Below are positions 19,872-28,790 of a DNA stretch of 64,000 bases, piece by piece. The notes under the pieces are model-generated. The model was not told the DNA's origin. It saw only the letters and a list, made by a program, of their open reading frames with translations, and did not search any database. The stretch comes from an uncultured bacterium. GTDB lineage: Bacteria > Planctomycetota > Phycisphaerae > Phycisphaerales > SM1A02. The stretch spans positions 1-64,000 of the forward strand of contig CAITDI010000002.1 in the NCBI GenBank assembly GCA_903891095.1. The letters run 5' to 3'. Each line of letters begins with the position of its first letter. The stretch's first letter is position 1. The translations under genes were made by a program, and so were the position numbers.

Positions 19872-22800
19872 TCAAGCCGGCTGCGTGGGCACGCCTTCGT
19901 ACAGCGTGTCTTGCGCGAGTTCCTCGCGCTTCATCACGACCGAGTGCGGCGCGACGGTCGCGCGCGCGCCGATGTCGGCGCCGTACAGCAACACCGTGTT
20001 CGGCCGCACCGTCGCTCCGTCGCGGATGTGCACGAAGTCGACCTTGAGCACGCGATCCTCGAAGGTGTGCGCCTGGAACAGCGCATCGACCGTCACATCG
20101 TCGCCAAACTGCAGCATGTCGGGATCGACCACATGCGCGAATCCGTTGCCGAGCAGCGCGCGCTTGCCGATGCGGCAACCGACCAGGCGCAGGTACGCGA
20201 CGAGAAACAGCGTGCCCTCGATGAACACCAGCGGCACGCTCGCCCACATGCCCCAAGCGACGTAGAGAAAGTCCCATCGGCTGCACCAGCAGCTCCACAG
20301 CGCGTGCGTGCCTGGCTTGACGCGGCCGATGAGCAGCCATTTCATCGCGACGATCGCGAGTGCGAGCGTGGCAAATGCCGTGCATACGCCGAGCGGCAGC
20401 GCGATGAGCCGGAACGGCACGCGTGAGAGTTCGTCGGCCGCGAGCTCCATCGCGCGGAACCACGCGAGGCCGACGAACACGGGGCCGATCGGCAGCGCGA
20501 AGCGCGCGAGTTCCCAGATCCAGCGGTTGACGCGGCGGATCGGCGACGGATCGTGCGTGAGTTCGCGCGGCATCTCGACGATCTCGCGCTTGGGCAGGCG
20601 GAACGCAGGTTGGCCGAACCACGAGCTGCCCGCTTCGTGCGGGATTCCGTCGCCGCGCGTGGAGATTCCGACGAGCGTTCCCGGCGCGAGCCGCGTGCCC
20701 GGCGGCAGCACCGCGTGATTGCCCACGAAGCACGACGCGCCGAGCTCGACCGTCTCGACCTGCGCGACGCCCGCGTGCAGGCGCGGTCCGCCGAGGTAGA
20801 TGCCGTCGGCGAAGAACGTCTCCGCGCCGATCACCACGCTCGACGGGATCACGTCGGTCACCGTCGAGATCTCGCAGCCGCGACCGATGCGGGCGCCCGC
20901 GAGGTTGAGCCACATCGGCCACATGATCGTGCCCGAAAGCCACTTGCCTGCGGCTTCGACCATCGTCGATTGCAGCGACATGCGCGTGGCCGCGAACGAG
21001 CCGAGCGAGTACGCGCCGCGCGGCGCACGGCCGAGCGCGCGCACAAGCAGCGCCTGCAGCAGCACCGTGCCGATGCCCGCGCAGATCACGGCGCCTGCGA
21101 GGCGCGCGAAGCCTTCGGCGGTCGGCAGGATCGATCCGCTGTGGAACAGCAGGTCGTGCGCCGATTCATCGGCGTGCAGGCCGAACATCGAGAACGCCGC
21201 GATCCACGGCAGGAACAGCGCTCCGACGATCGCGAGAAACACCGCCGTCGCCGCGAGCACGTGCGTGGCCGTCGCCTGCGGCTCGTCGACCTGCGGCGGC
21301 GCGGGCGCGATGCCGACGCGTTCGGCCGGCACGCCGTCGAGCACGGCGTGCTCGTGGACTTCGCCCGCGACGAGGTTCGACAGCGGCCGAAGGATGCTGC
21401 CCGCGCCGAGTTCCGCGCCTGGCGAGAGTCCCGCGCGCGTCTCAAGCGTCGCGCCGCGGCGCACGGTCACGCGGCCGAACACGAGGCATCCCGCATCGAG
21501 CTCGATCGCGCGCAGGCACGCGTCCTGCCCGATGGTCGCGTCGTCCTCGAGCGTGATGAGGTCCCAGCCGCCTTCGTTGAGGCGCACGCCGCGATGGATG
21601 TGCACGCGCTTGCCGATGCGCGCGCCAAAGAGCGTGAGCACCGCGGGCCCGAGCCCGACCGCCTCGAACAGATCCCACGGCGCGAGCGACGCCAGGCGCA
21701 CGACGATCCAGTGTCGCACGTGCCACATGCTCCACGCGCGCACGCGCATCGGGCGATAGCGGCCGATGAGCAGCCACTTGGCCGCAAGTGCGAGCGCGAG
21801 CACGGAGCCCGCGTAGGCGCAGACGACGAGCGCGGCGAACGACGCGAGCACGAACGCGCGCGAGAACGATCCGTGCAGGGCATCGGCGATCCGTTCGCCC
21901 GCGCGCGGAATCCAAAGCACCTGCGACGTCGCGACCAGCATCACCAGCAGGAACGCGCCTTGCAGCGTGGTGGCGAGCAGGGGACGCGCGGTGCCGATCG
22001 GCTCGCTGCGCGCGTGCGCGTTGCTCCCGTCCGCGGCGCGACGCGGCGCGGTGGTGGCGACGCGGTCGAGCTGCGCGGCGACGTCGCGCACGGTGCGAAG
22101 CTGGTACGCGAGGCGCACCGTCGCCGCGCGCGTGGCGGCGGACGCGCGCAGCCTGGAGATCGCGATGGCGATCGTGAGCGAGTCGAGCCCGAGATCGTCG
22201 AAGAAATCCGCGGTGACCGAGACTTCGCCATTGCCGCCGCGTGATCCGAGCGCGGCTGCGATCGCGCGTGACACGATGCGCTCGGTCTCGGTTTCCGGCG
22301 CGACATGCGTCGCGGCTGCGGCCGTGGCGCTCGCCCGCGCGCCGCCGATCGCGGGCAGGCGCTTGCGGTCGAGCTTGCCACCGACCGAACGCGGAACGGC
22401 TGCGATTGGCGCGATGACCGCAGGCACCATGTAGTGCGGCAGTTCCGCGGCGACGAACGCGCGCAGCGCATCCGCGTCGATCGCGTGCCCATCGCGCGCG
22501 ACCACATGCGCGACCAGCAGCGGGCGCGCCGCGTCGCCCTCGACGGTGGCCGCGGCCTCGAGCACGCTCGCGTGCGCCGCGAGCTTGGCCTCGATCGCGC
22601 CGAGTTCGACGCGGTACCCGCGCAGCTTGACCTGCGCGTCGATGCGCCCGTGGTAGTGGAACTCGCCGCGCGCATCGCGATGGACGAGGTCGCCCGTGCG
22701 GTACACGCGGCCAAGCATGGGATGCTCGATGAAGCGCGCCGCAGTCGTCTCGGGCTGCCCGCGGTAGCCGCGCGCGAGCGATGCGCCGCCGATCACGAGC

Positions 22801-23885
22801 TCGCCGTGCGATTGATCGGTGATTTCCCGCAATTCCGCGTGATCGGGATCGATCACGAACGCGGTCGTGCCCGGGATCGCGCGGCCGATCGTGACGGGTT
22901 CGCCTGCGTGCACGGTCGCGCGCAGGCAGGTGACCGTGCATTCGGTCGGGCCGTAGCCGTTCTCGAGCCTGCGTCCGCGTGCCCATGCGTCGGCGAGGTC
23001 GGGCGGCAGCGCCTCGCCGCCGACGTACAGCATGCGCAGCAGCGGGAGATCGCGCTGCGGATCGTCGCACGCAAGCGTGCGCAGCAGCGTCGGCGGCGGA
23101 CAGAGCACGGTGACGCGCTCGCGCTGCAGCCACGGCAGGAGATCGGGGCCGAGTCGCGCGGTCTCGTCGTCCATCACCAGCGCCGTCGCGCCTGCGGCCC
23201 ATGCGAGCCACATTTCCTCGATGCTCGAGTCGTAGCTCGCGGAGGAGCCTTGCGCCACGCGGTCGCCTTCATGCAGGCCGAACTCCGCGAGATCGCCGCG
23301 CACGAGGTTGAGGATCGAGCGGTGCGTGATCTCCACGCCTTTCGGCTTGCCTGTGGTGCCCGACGTGTAGATCACGTACGCGAGGCTGTCGGCGTCGAGC
23401 ACGCGCTGCGCGCATCGCTCGGCGTGCGCCGCCGCGCGGTCGATCGCGTCGGGGGCGATGTGTGGGCATTGGATCGCGTCCCGGTTCGCGCCTGCGAGGA
23501 TCTCCGTCGCGCGCGCGTGGTCCGCGATCAACGCGACCGCGTTCGCATCGCGCAGGATGTCCGCCGCTTGCCGCGCAGGAAACACCGGGTCGATCGCGCT
23601 GTACGCGCATCCCGCGCGCATGGCGCCCAGGATCGCGGCGTAGAGGCGTGCGTCGGTCCGCGGCAGCGCAAGCGCCACCACCGCCTCGCGCGCCGCATGA
23701 GGCGCGAGCAGCGTCGCCACCGCGCGCGACATGCGGTCGAGTTCGGAGTAGCTGAGCGTCACGCGCGCGCGGCCGTCGGCCGGCGGGATCTCGAGCGCCA
23801 CCGCATCAGGCGAGCGCGTGCAGGTCCTCGCGAACAGATCGAGGATCGTGGCGTGCTCCGCGCCTGCGTCGTTCGCGCCGTGCAT
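19872..23885 (-). CDS. Pls/PosA-type NRPS-like amino-acid ligase with membrane and beta-helix domains
   Basis: Large single-module enzyme of 1337 aa with the order found in epsilon-poly-lysine synthetase (Pls) and PosA relatives (TIGR02353). The adenylation domain is residues 1-510 (YTSGTTGKPKG at 173-183, YGPTE at 311-315, K504 in GGKLDRK). A carrier domain follows with phosphopantetheine serine S569 in DLGLDSL. Then come paired membrane helices (about 635-730, 885-980, 1130-1230) separating three left-handed beta-helix/acyltransferase-like domains. By alignment to GrsA the pocket residues read D219, S220, E223, T266, Y287, G289, G310, V318, T319, close to a lysine signature. It converges on copA and lies 6 bp after the SET gene. 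The product could be a poly-amino acid or a modified amine. Confidence 0.88.
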   Translation of the reverse strand: MHGANDAGAEHATILDLFARTCTRSPDAVALEIPPADGRARVTLSYSELDRMSRAVATLLAPHAAREAVVALALPRTDARLYAAILGAMRAGCAYSAIDPVFPARQAADILRDANAVALIADHARATEILAGANRDAIQCPHIAPDAIDRAAAHAERCAQRVLDADSLAYVIYTSGTTGKPKGVEITHRSILNLVRGDLAEFGLHEGDRVAQGSSASYDSSIEEMWLAWAAGATALVMDDETARLGPDLLPWLQRERVTVLCPPPTLLRTLACDDPQRDLPLLRMLYVGGEALPPDLADAWARGRRLENGYGPTECTVTCLRATVHAGEPVTIGRAIPGTTAFVIDPDHAELREITDQSHGELVIGGASLARGYRGQPETTAARFIEHPMLGRVYRTGDLVHRDARGEFHYHGRIDAQVKLRGYRVELGAIEAKLAAHASVLEAAATVEGDAARPLLVAHVVARDGHAIDADALRAFVAAELPHYMVPAVIAPIAAVPRSVGGKLDRKRLPAIGGARASATAAAATHVAPETETERIVSRAIAAALGSRGGNGEVSVTADFFDDLGLDSLTIAIAISRLRASAATRAATVRLAYQLRTVRDVAAQLDRVATTAPRRAADGSNAHARSEPIGTARPLLATTLQGAFLLVMLVATSQVLWIPRAGERIADALHGSFSRAFVLASFAALVVCAYAGSVLALALAAKWLLIGRYRPMRVRAWSMWHVRHWIVVRLASLAPWDLFEAVGLGPAVLTLFGARIGKRVHIHRGVRLNEGGWDLITLEDDATIGQDACLRAIELDAGCLVFGRVTVRRGATLETRAGLSPGAELGAGSILRPLSNLVAGEVHEHAVLDGVPAERVGIAPAPPQVDEPQATATHVLAATAVFLAIVGALFLPWIAAFSMFGLHADESAHDLLFHSGSILPTAEGFARLAGAVICAGIGTVLLQALLVRALGRAPRGAYSLGSFAATRMSLQSTMVEAAGKWLSGTIMWPMWLNLAGARIGRGCEISTVTDVIPSSVVIGAETFFADGIYLGGPRLHAGVAQVETVELGASCFVGNHAVLPPGTRLAPGTLVGISTRGDGIPHEAGSSWFGQPAFRLPKREIVEMPRELTHDPSPIRRVNRWIWELARFALPIGPVFVGLAWFRAMELAADELSRVPFRLIALPLGVCTAFATLALAIVAMKWLLIGRVKPGTHALWSCWCSRWDFLYVAWGMWASVPLVFIEGTLFLVAYLRLVGCRIGKRALLGNGFAHVVDPDMLQFGDDVTVDALFQAHTFEDRVLKVDFVHIRDGATVRPNTVLLYGADIGARATVAPHSVVMKREELAQDTLYEGVPTQPA

Positions 23886-23891
23886 GCAGCG

Positions 23892-24440
23892 TCACTTCGT
23901 GTTCGGCTGCGAAACAGCGCCGTGCAGCGGGTCGTGCAGCGGAGCGAGCAGCGACTTGATGTGCGGCGCAAGATGCGACGCGCGCGCGTGCTGATTCGCC
24001 GCGGAAAGATGCTTGAATCCGCGCACCGTGCCCACGCACTCCGGCGTCCCGCACGCGCATGCGAACGGCTCGGCCATGTCGGCTTCGGTGGTGGTGTAGT
24101 CGAACGTCACCTGCTCGCCCGCGCGGATCGGCTGGCGCGCAAGCAGGCTCTGCCCCTGCACGTGCGCGTTCGGCGCGCAACAGTGGTTGAGGAACCGCCA
24201 CGGATGGCGCACGCGCATCTCTGCGTCGGGCAGCGTCGCGCTCGCCTCGATGTGCACGCCATGATCGAGCTGGATCGAGTACCGCGTCGGATGCGACTGC
24301 GTGCGCCCGTCGATGGTCATGATGATCTCGCCGCGCGCGATGTCACGCGTGGCGAAGACTCCCGCTCCGTACTGCATGTCGCGGACGGTGCAGGGAAAGG
24401 GCGTATGGACGGTCGTGGATGGTTCGGCGAATGTTGGCAC
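23892..24440 (-). CDS. SET-domain methyltransferase
   Basis: SET-domain protein of 182 aa, a family that methylates lysine side chains with SAM. Seen: GAGVFATRDIARGEII at the start of the SET fold (26-40), the pseudoknot motif NHCCAPN (85-91), FDY (113-115) and a post-SET Cys cluster C128, C130 and C135 that would bind zinc with a SET cysteine. The start is a GTG at 24440. It lies 6 bp upstream of the NRPS-like gene in the same direction, so the two are almost certainly one operon. The natural guess is that it methylates lysine in the product or the enzyme of its partner; protein substrates remain possible. Confidence 0.88.
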   Translation of the reverse strand: MPTFAEPSTTVHTPFPCTVRDMQYGAGVFATRDIARGEIIMTIDGRTQSHPTRYSIQLDHGVHIEASATLPDAEMRVRHPWRFLNHCCAPNAHVQGQSLLARQPIRAGEQVTFDYTTTEADMAEPFACACGTPECVGTVRGFKHLSAANQHARASHLAPHIKSLLAPLHDPLHGAVSQPNTK

Positions 24441-24518
24441 GGGTCGGAGTCCGTGGGTGGAATGAATACAGGGACGATTCCGCAGCGTACGGGAAGTCGC
24501 ATTCCGATTGAAGCGATT

Positions 24519-25382
24519 TCAGCGCTTGGTCGCGATGATCTCGAGCACGGTCGGAGTGACGAAGATCGACGCGCTGTCGCGCTCGGCCGCGGCCACGGCG
24601 TCGAGCGCCGCGCGCCCCCATGCCTCGTCGCGCATGCCGAGCTCGACGAGCCGCGGCACGTTGGTTCGGATGAACCCAGCGGGCCAGTTCCACAGTCGGT
24701 CCGACGGTCGCGCCGCCAGCGCGATCGGCCTCACGGCGCGCAGGTCAAAGCCGCGGTCGGTGAGCAATCGGGGCAGGGCGCGCGCAATGTTCGGTTCGCC
24801 GCCCTGGCTGCGCCAGCTTTCGAAGACCGCCTCGACAAAGCTCCGAACGGGCGCGGATGGCGGAAGCAGCTGGTACGACTCGTATTCGACATACTCGTGA
24901 AAAACCGCCGCGCCGCCGGGGCGCAGCGCGTCGTGGATGCGGTCGACGAGCTTGCCGGGGTCGGGCACGAAGCACGCGACCCAGCGGCACCACGCGGCGT
25001 CGAAGCCGGTTCCGGGGATCGCGTGGGTCATGAGGTCGATCTCCGCGGTCTCGATGTTGCGGTGGCCCGCCGCCGCGGCGATCTCGCCGAGGATGCGCAG
25101 GAAGCGCCCGCTGCGCTCGGCCGCGAGCACGCGTCCCGCGGGACCGACGAGTTCGGCCAGGTCGACCGACGCGAAGCCAGGCCCCGCGCCGACGTCGATC
25201 ACGCGCGCGCCTCGGCCAATCCCCGCGTTGGCCCACGCCTGCTGGACCTCGCTGCGCCAGACCGAGTGCTGGAAGTTGAGCCGATCGACCTCGGCGTCGT
25301 GCGTTCCCAGCACGTAGTCGCGCTCTTTCCCGTTGGAATGGGCGGAATCGGCGTGGTACGCATTGCTGCTCTTGTCCGGCAT
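24519..25382 (-). CDS. SAM-dependent methyltransferase
   Basis: Class I methyltransferase of 287 aa. Motif I is VIDVGAGPGFASVDLAE (about 62-78), followed by AAERSGRF, TAEIDLMTH and FDAAWCRWVACFVPDP (motif IV). It has a C-terminal cap of about 100 residues. The ATG (MPDKSS) is chosen because the frame upstream covers a tandem repeat and reads as low-complexity Arg/Pro. It lies 78 bp upstream of the SET gene on the same strand and may be in that operon. The substrate is not evident; the family resembles ubiquinone/menaquinone-type C/O-methyltransferases. Confidence 0.85.
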   Translation of the reverse strand: MPDKSSNAYHADSAHSNGKERDYVLGTHDAEVDRLNFQHSVWRSEVQQAWANAGIGRGARVIDVGAGPGFASVDLAELVGPAGRVLAAERSGRFLRILGEIAAAAGHRNIETAEIDLMTHAIPGTGFDAAWCRWVACFVPDPGKLVDRIHDALRPGGAAVFHEYVEYESYQLLPPSAPVRSFVEAVFESWRSQGGEPNIARALPRLLTDRGFDLRAVRPIALAARPSDRLWNWPAGFIRTNVPRLVELGMRDEAWGRAALDAVAAAERDSASIFVTPTVLEIIATKR

Positions 25383-25437
25383 CGGCGCGTTGTACCACCC
25401 GTCGGCGCGGCGATGGACGCGCAATCGGAAGTATCTC

Positions 25438-25510
25438 GGGAGCCTCGCGTCGGAGCCCTCGCGTCGGGGACCTCGCGTCGGAAACCTGGCGCCGGAAGCC
25501 TCGCGCGGCG
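25438..25510. repeat. Imperfect 14-bp tandem repeat
   Basis: About five degenerate copies of gcctcgcgtcggga, period near 14 bp, in the 249-bp divergent gap between the methyltransferase and the DUF1275-STAS gene. It occupies the place where both promoters should be. Confidence 0.7.
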
Positions 25511-25631
25511 ATCCAGGCGGAAGGCCCGCGTAGAAGACTGCAGGCATGCCGTCGCGCCGCGCGAGGGCAACTGTCAAGAATGCGGCGCGGAACGTCGATG
25601 CACTCGCAGGCGGCTCCGCTGCCACAGAAAC

Positions 25632-26810
25632 ATGCTGGTCATCCGCGCACACTCCTTCATCCTGCAGGCACGCCTGGCGATCTCGCTGGCGCTGGTCGCG
25701 GGGTACACGAATGTGGTCGCGATCCTGACCTGCGGCGTGGTCGTGAGCCACATGACGGGCCACGCGGCCAACCTTGGGCGCGAGGTGGTGGAAGGAAAGT
25801 TCGCCGCCGCGGCGCTGCTGGCGACGCTCCTGGTCGCGTTCTTCGTGGGCGCGTTCATCTCAGGGCTCGCGACCGAAGCAGGGCGCCTGCGCGGATGGTC
25901 GTCGATCTACGTGCTGCCGGCGGCGATCGAGATCGCGCTGCTCTGCGCGTTCGCGGTGGGCGTCGAACTGCACAATCCGATCGCCGAGGAGTTCGGCAAC
26001 CGGCTGTGGTGGATGACCATCGTCGCCGCGGTCTCGATGGGCCTGCAGAACGCGACGATTACGCGCATCTCGAGCGGCGTCGTGCGCACGACGCATCTCA
26101 CGGGCATCCTCACCGACCTCGGGCACGAGTCGGCGCAGCTGGCGCTGGTGCGGCAGCTGCTCGGCGGGCGCGGCGCTGCGCGCAACACGCAGATCGCGCA
26201 GGGGCCTGGCAAGCAGCGTTTGCTGCTGCTGGCGTCGATCTTGTTCTCGTTCATCGTGGGTAGCGCGCTCGGCGCGCTTGCCTACGCAAGCTTTCCGCAC
26301 TGGAGCATGGTCCCGCCGATCGCGCTGCTGGCGTGGGTCATCGTGGAGGATGTGCGCAAGCCGATCTGCGAGCTCGCGGAGACGATGCTCGCGGAGACGA
26401 TGCTTGCGGAGTTTGGCGACGCGGGCCTGCCCGGCGACATCTGCATCGTCAAGGCGATTCCGCGCGGCGGCGATGGCGCGACCGAGGCCCGCCTGCCGAA
26501 TCTCGCCGAGTGGCTCGCGCAGCTCGATCCGCACAAGAGGCGCGTGGTGCTCGACCTCAGCGCCGCGCGCTCGTTTGGTCCGCTCGCGGCAATCGCGATC
26601 GACGCGCTCGTCGCCGCATGCGCGCGCAGCGGCCGGCAGCTGATCGTCGCGGGACTTTCGCCTTCGCAGCGACGGACGATCAACTCGCACTCGCGCGCCG
26701 ATCTCCTCCACGACGGCAACGCGACCGCCGATGTGGCGGCCGCGTTGGCGCGGATGCGCGAAAGGCCGACGCGCGCGATCAGCGCGCCGACGGCTCCCGG
26801 CAGCACTTGA
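25632..26810 (+). CDS. DUF1275 (YoaK-like) membrane protein fused to a STAS-like domain
   Basis: Membrane protein of 392 aa. The first 225 residues are a DUF1275/YoaK-type domain with six predicted helices and family motifs GYTNVVAILTCG, SHMTGHAANLG and MGLQNATITRIS followed by TTHLTGILTDLG. After a linker (with an ETMLAETMLAE duplication) comes about 110 residues like a STAS domain: RRVVLDLSAARSFGPLAAIA and QLIVAGLSP. That pairing recalls SulP transporters, where STAS follows a membrane domain. The ATG at 25632 starts just before the first helix. The 3' end overlaps the convergent holin-like gene by 32 bp. Confidence 0.85.
   Translation: MLVIRAHSFILQARLAISLALVAGYTNVVAILTCGVVVSHMTGHAANLGREVVEGKFAAAALLATLLVAFFVGAFISGLATEAGRLRGWSSIYVLPAAIEIALLCAFAVGVELHNPIAEEFGNRLWWMTIVAAVSMGLQNATITRISSGVVRTTHLTGILTDLGHESAQLALVRQLLGGRGAARNTQIAQGPGKQRLLLLASILFSFIVGSALGALAYASFPHWSMVPPIALLAWVIVEDVRKPICELAETMLAETMLAEFGDAGLPGDICIVKAIPRGGDGATEARLPNLAEWLAQLDPHKRRVVLDLSAARSFGPLAAIAIDALVAACARSGRQLIVAGLSPSQRRTINSHSRADLLHDGNATADVAAALARMRERPTRAISAPTAPGST
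26376..26411 (+). repeat. 15-bp duplication in the DUF1275-STAS linker
   Basis: Two and a half copies of gcggagacgatgctc encode the repeated ETMLA. The copies differ at one base, so the duplication is recent. Confidence 0.85.
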
Positions 26811-27060
26811 CCGTGATGAATGCGGCGACGAGCATCGCCGCGCCACCAGCCATGAAAGCGCCGACGCTGGGTCTCCCCAGCGCGGCGCCCTCGAGATACA
26901 CCCCGTAAAGCACGAGCGTTGCTCCTGCCGACGCGATCAGCGCGGCCGCGAACATCCACACGATGGCGCGTGCGGTGCGCATCACGCTGCGGCGGAGCAG
27001 CCGGCCTTCGGCTTCGGCAAGTTCCGCGATCGACGCGACGAGGATTCCGAGTGCTTGCAT
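26779..27060 (-). CDS. Holin-like small membrane protein (DUF1469-type)
   Basis: Small protein of 93 aa: an amphipathic N-terminal helix (LGILVASIAELAEAEGRLLR) then two membrane helices (about 32-52 and 66-85). This matches the PF07332/DUF1469 holin-3-like family, often found beside DUF883 proteins in stress-related operons. It lies 3 bp after the DUF883 gene on the same strand. The last 32 bp overlap the convergent DUF1275-STAS gene. The family's role is not established; membrane stress tolerance is the usual guess. Confidence 0.75.
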   Translation of the reverse strand: MQALGILVASIAELAEAEGRLLRRSVMRTARAIVWMFAAALIASAGATLVLYGVYLEGAALGRPSVGAFMAGGAAMLVAAFITVKCCREPSAR

Positions 27061-27063
27061 GCG

Positions 27064-27372
27064 TCAGCCCTTTCGCGTGAGGCGGAGGCCGACGAAGAGC
27101 CCGACGACGAACGCCGTTCCGACGGCGATGAACGGATGCGACGAGATCTGCGCCTCTGCGCCGTCGGCGACGGCCTTGCCCTTTGCGGCCGCGGTCTTGA
27201 CCGACTCGTTGAGGCCGGCGCGCGCGGCGCGGAGCGCGTCGCCGCCGAGGCTCGCGAAGTCGGAGCGGACCTGGCGGAGATCGGTCTTGAGCCGGTCGAT
27301 CTCGCGGTAGAGCTCGGTGGTTTCATCCATGCTGGTGGTGGCGGTGTTGCGGTCGGATGGGCTGCGGTCCAT
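27064..27372 (-). CDS. DUF883 (ElaB/YqjD-like) membrane-anchored protein
   Basis: Protein of 102 aa: a charged helical region (TTELYREIDRLKTDLRQVRS), a stretch with ARAGLNESVKTAAAKGKAV, then a C-terminal anchor HPFIAVGTAFVVGLFVGLRL. This is the ElaB/YqjD/YgaM arrangement, proteins that tether ribosomes to the membrane in stationary phase in E. coli. AGGAGA lies 8-13 nt before the ATG on the minus strand. It is first in a two-gene operon with the holin-like protein and divergent from the universal stress protein. Confidence 0.85.
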   Translation of the reverse strand: MDRSPSDRNTATTSMDETTELYREIDRLKTDLRQVRSDFASLGGDALRAARAGLNESVKTAAAKGKAVADGAEAQISSHPFIAVGTAFVVGLFVGLRLTRKG

Positions 27373-27676
27373 TGCGAGGTTCTCCTGTGTTTGTGCTGTT
27401 TCCTGCCGTGCGAGCGTTCGCACTCGGTGAGCCGTGCTGCACCATGCGGAGCATCTTGGCGCTTGCGCTGCCGAAGTCATCGCGAAAGGTTCCGCAGTCC
27501 GCGCGCGTCGGAGCAAAGCGCTGCACAAGCGGGAATCAAGACAGTTTCCCCGCAGGCGCGCGGGGCGGGCGGCCCCACACTTCCATCCGTCTTGCATCCA
27601 ACGAGACGCGCGGCAGACGGACGGCGTTTGCACACGGACCGGACGGAAACCTGAAGACGCACATCACGGAGGCGCC
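27373..27676. other. Divergent intergenic region
   Basis: About 300 bp between DUF883 (minus) and the universal stress protein (plus). It must hold both promoters. I see no clear hexamer pair or palindrome, and the open frames across it are compositionally non-coding. Confidence 0.5.
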
Positions 27677-28657
27677 ATGACCATGCACCACGCAACGACG
27701 GAAATCCCGCTGCATCCCGCTGCCGCCACGCTCGCGCGCGGCGACGGCTCGAACCCCGTGCGCATCGTGGTCGCCACCGATTTCTCGCAGGCCTCGAGCC
27801 GCGCGATGCAGTGGACCGAGGCGATCGCGTCGGGCCGCAGCGCCGAGGTCACGGTCGTCCACGCGATCGATCCGACGCCGCTCGGTCGTTCGCCCGAGGC
27901 CGAGGGCCTGCTCGTCCGCCGCGCCGAGGAACGCGTCGTCGCGAGCTGCTCGTCTCTGGCGATGCACGGCGTCCGCGTCGCCGCGCATTGCGCGATCGGC
28001 CGGCCGTGGAGCGTCGTGCGCGACGCGATCGACCAGACGGGCGCGGACCTGGTGATCGTGGGCAACCGCGGTCTTTCGCCGATCAAGCGCACGCTGCTCG
28101 GCAGCAACGCCGACCGCGTGCTGCGCACCGCGCAGTGTCCCGCGCTCGTCGTGCACGCGATGGACATGCAGCCCGAGCGGCTGCGCGTGCTCATCGCGAC
28201 CGACTTCTCGATCGACGCCGAGGAGGCGATCTCCGCGTTTCGCCGCGTGTTCGTCCGCTCGGCGATCCGGCTCGAGCTGCGCGTCGTGCATGTGACCATC
28301 CCGCCCGAAGCGCTTGCGAACATCGACACGCCGCTGCTCGAGGGCCCCGACTGGCCGTCGATCGAGAGCGACGCCACCGAGTCGGTCGCGCGCGTGGCGG
28401 AGGAGTTTCGCGCGCATGGCATCGAGACGAGCTACGCCGTCGTGCGCGGCAGCGCGGCGCGGATCATCCTCGCCGAGTCGCGCACCTGGCGCGCGGATCT
28501 CCTCGTCATGGGGCGCCACGGACAGACCGGATTCGAGCGCTTTCTCATGGGCAGCACCGCCGAGCGCGTGCTGCACGGCGCGATGTGCGCGGTCTTCACC
28601 GCGCAGAAGACCGAAGTCCCCGCGCGCACCGGCGTGAAGAAGGCGCTGATCGCGTAA
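27677..28657 (+). CDS. Tandem-domain universal stress protein
   Basis: UspA-type protein of 326 aa with two domains. The first starts RIVVATDFSQASSRAM and holds the ATP-binding pattern GNRGLSPIKRTLLGSNADRV; the second starts RVLIATDFSIDAEEA and has GRHGQTGFERFLMGSTAERV. Both G-x2-G-x9-G(S/T) motifs are intact, so ATP binding is expected at both sites. GGAGG sits 4 nt before the ATG. It begins a plus-strand stress block with BON, Hsp20 and DUF892 proteins. Confidence 0.92.
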   Translation: MTMHHATTEIPLHPAAATLARGDGSNPVRIVVATDFSQASSRAMQWTEAIASGRSAEVTVVHAIDPTPLGRSPEAEGLLVRRAEERVVASCSSLAMHGVRVAAHCAIGRPWSVVRDAIDQTGADLVIVGNRGLSPIKRTLLGSNADRVLRTAQCPALVVHAMDMQPERLRVLIATDFSIDAEEAISAFRRVFVRSAIRLELRVVHVTIPPEALANIDTPLLEGPDWPSIESDATESVARVAEEFRAHGIETSYAVVRGSAARIILAESRTWRADLLVMGRHGQTGFERFLMGSTAERVLHGAMCAVFTAQKTEVPARTGVKKALIA

Positions 28658-28790
28658 CGCGGACCGATCCCCGTGGATCTGCGCGGTCGAGACTCGCCAA
28701 ATAGCCATGTCAAACCGCCACACACATGGCAGCGTCCGGACCGAGTGGTCCGCACGACCACCGGCCAACCAGCGAACGGAGCGAACCACC

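Noticed and set aside
22305-25631. Upstream extension of the DUF1275-STAS frame
   Set aside because: Runs antisense through the NRPS-like, SET and methyltransferase genes; the coding pattern begins only at the ATG at 25632.
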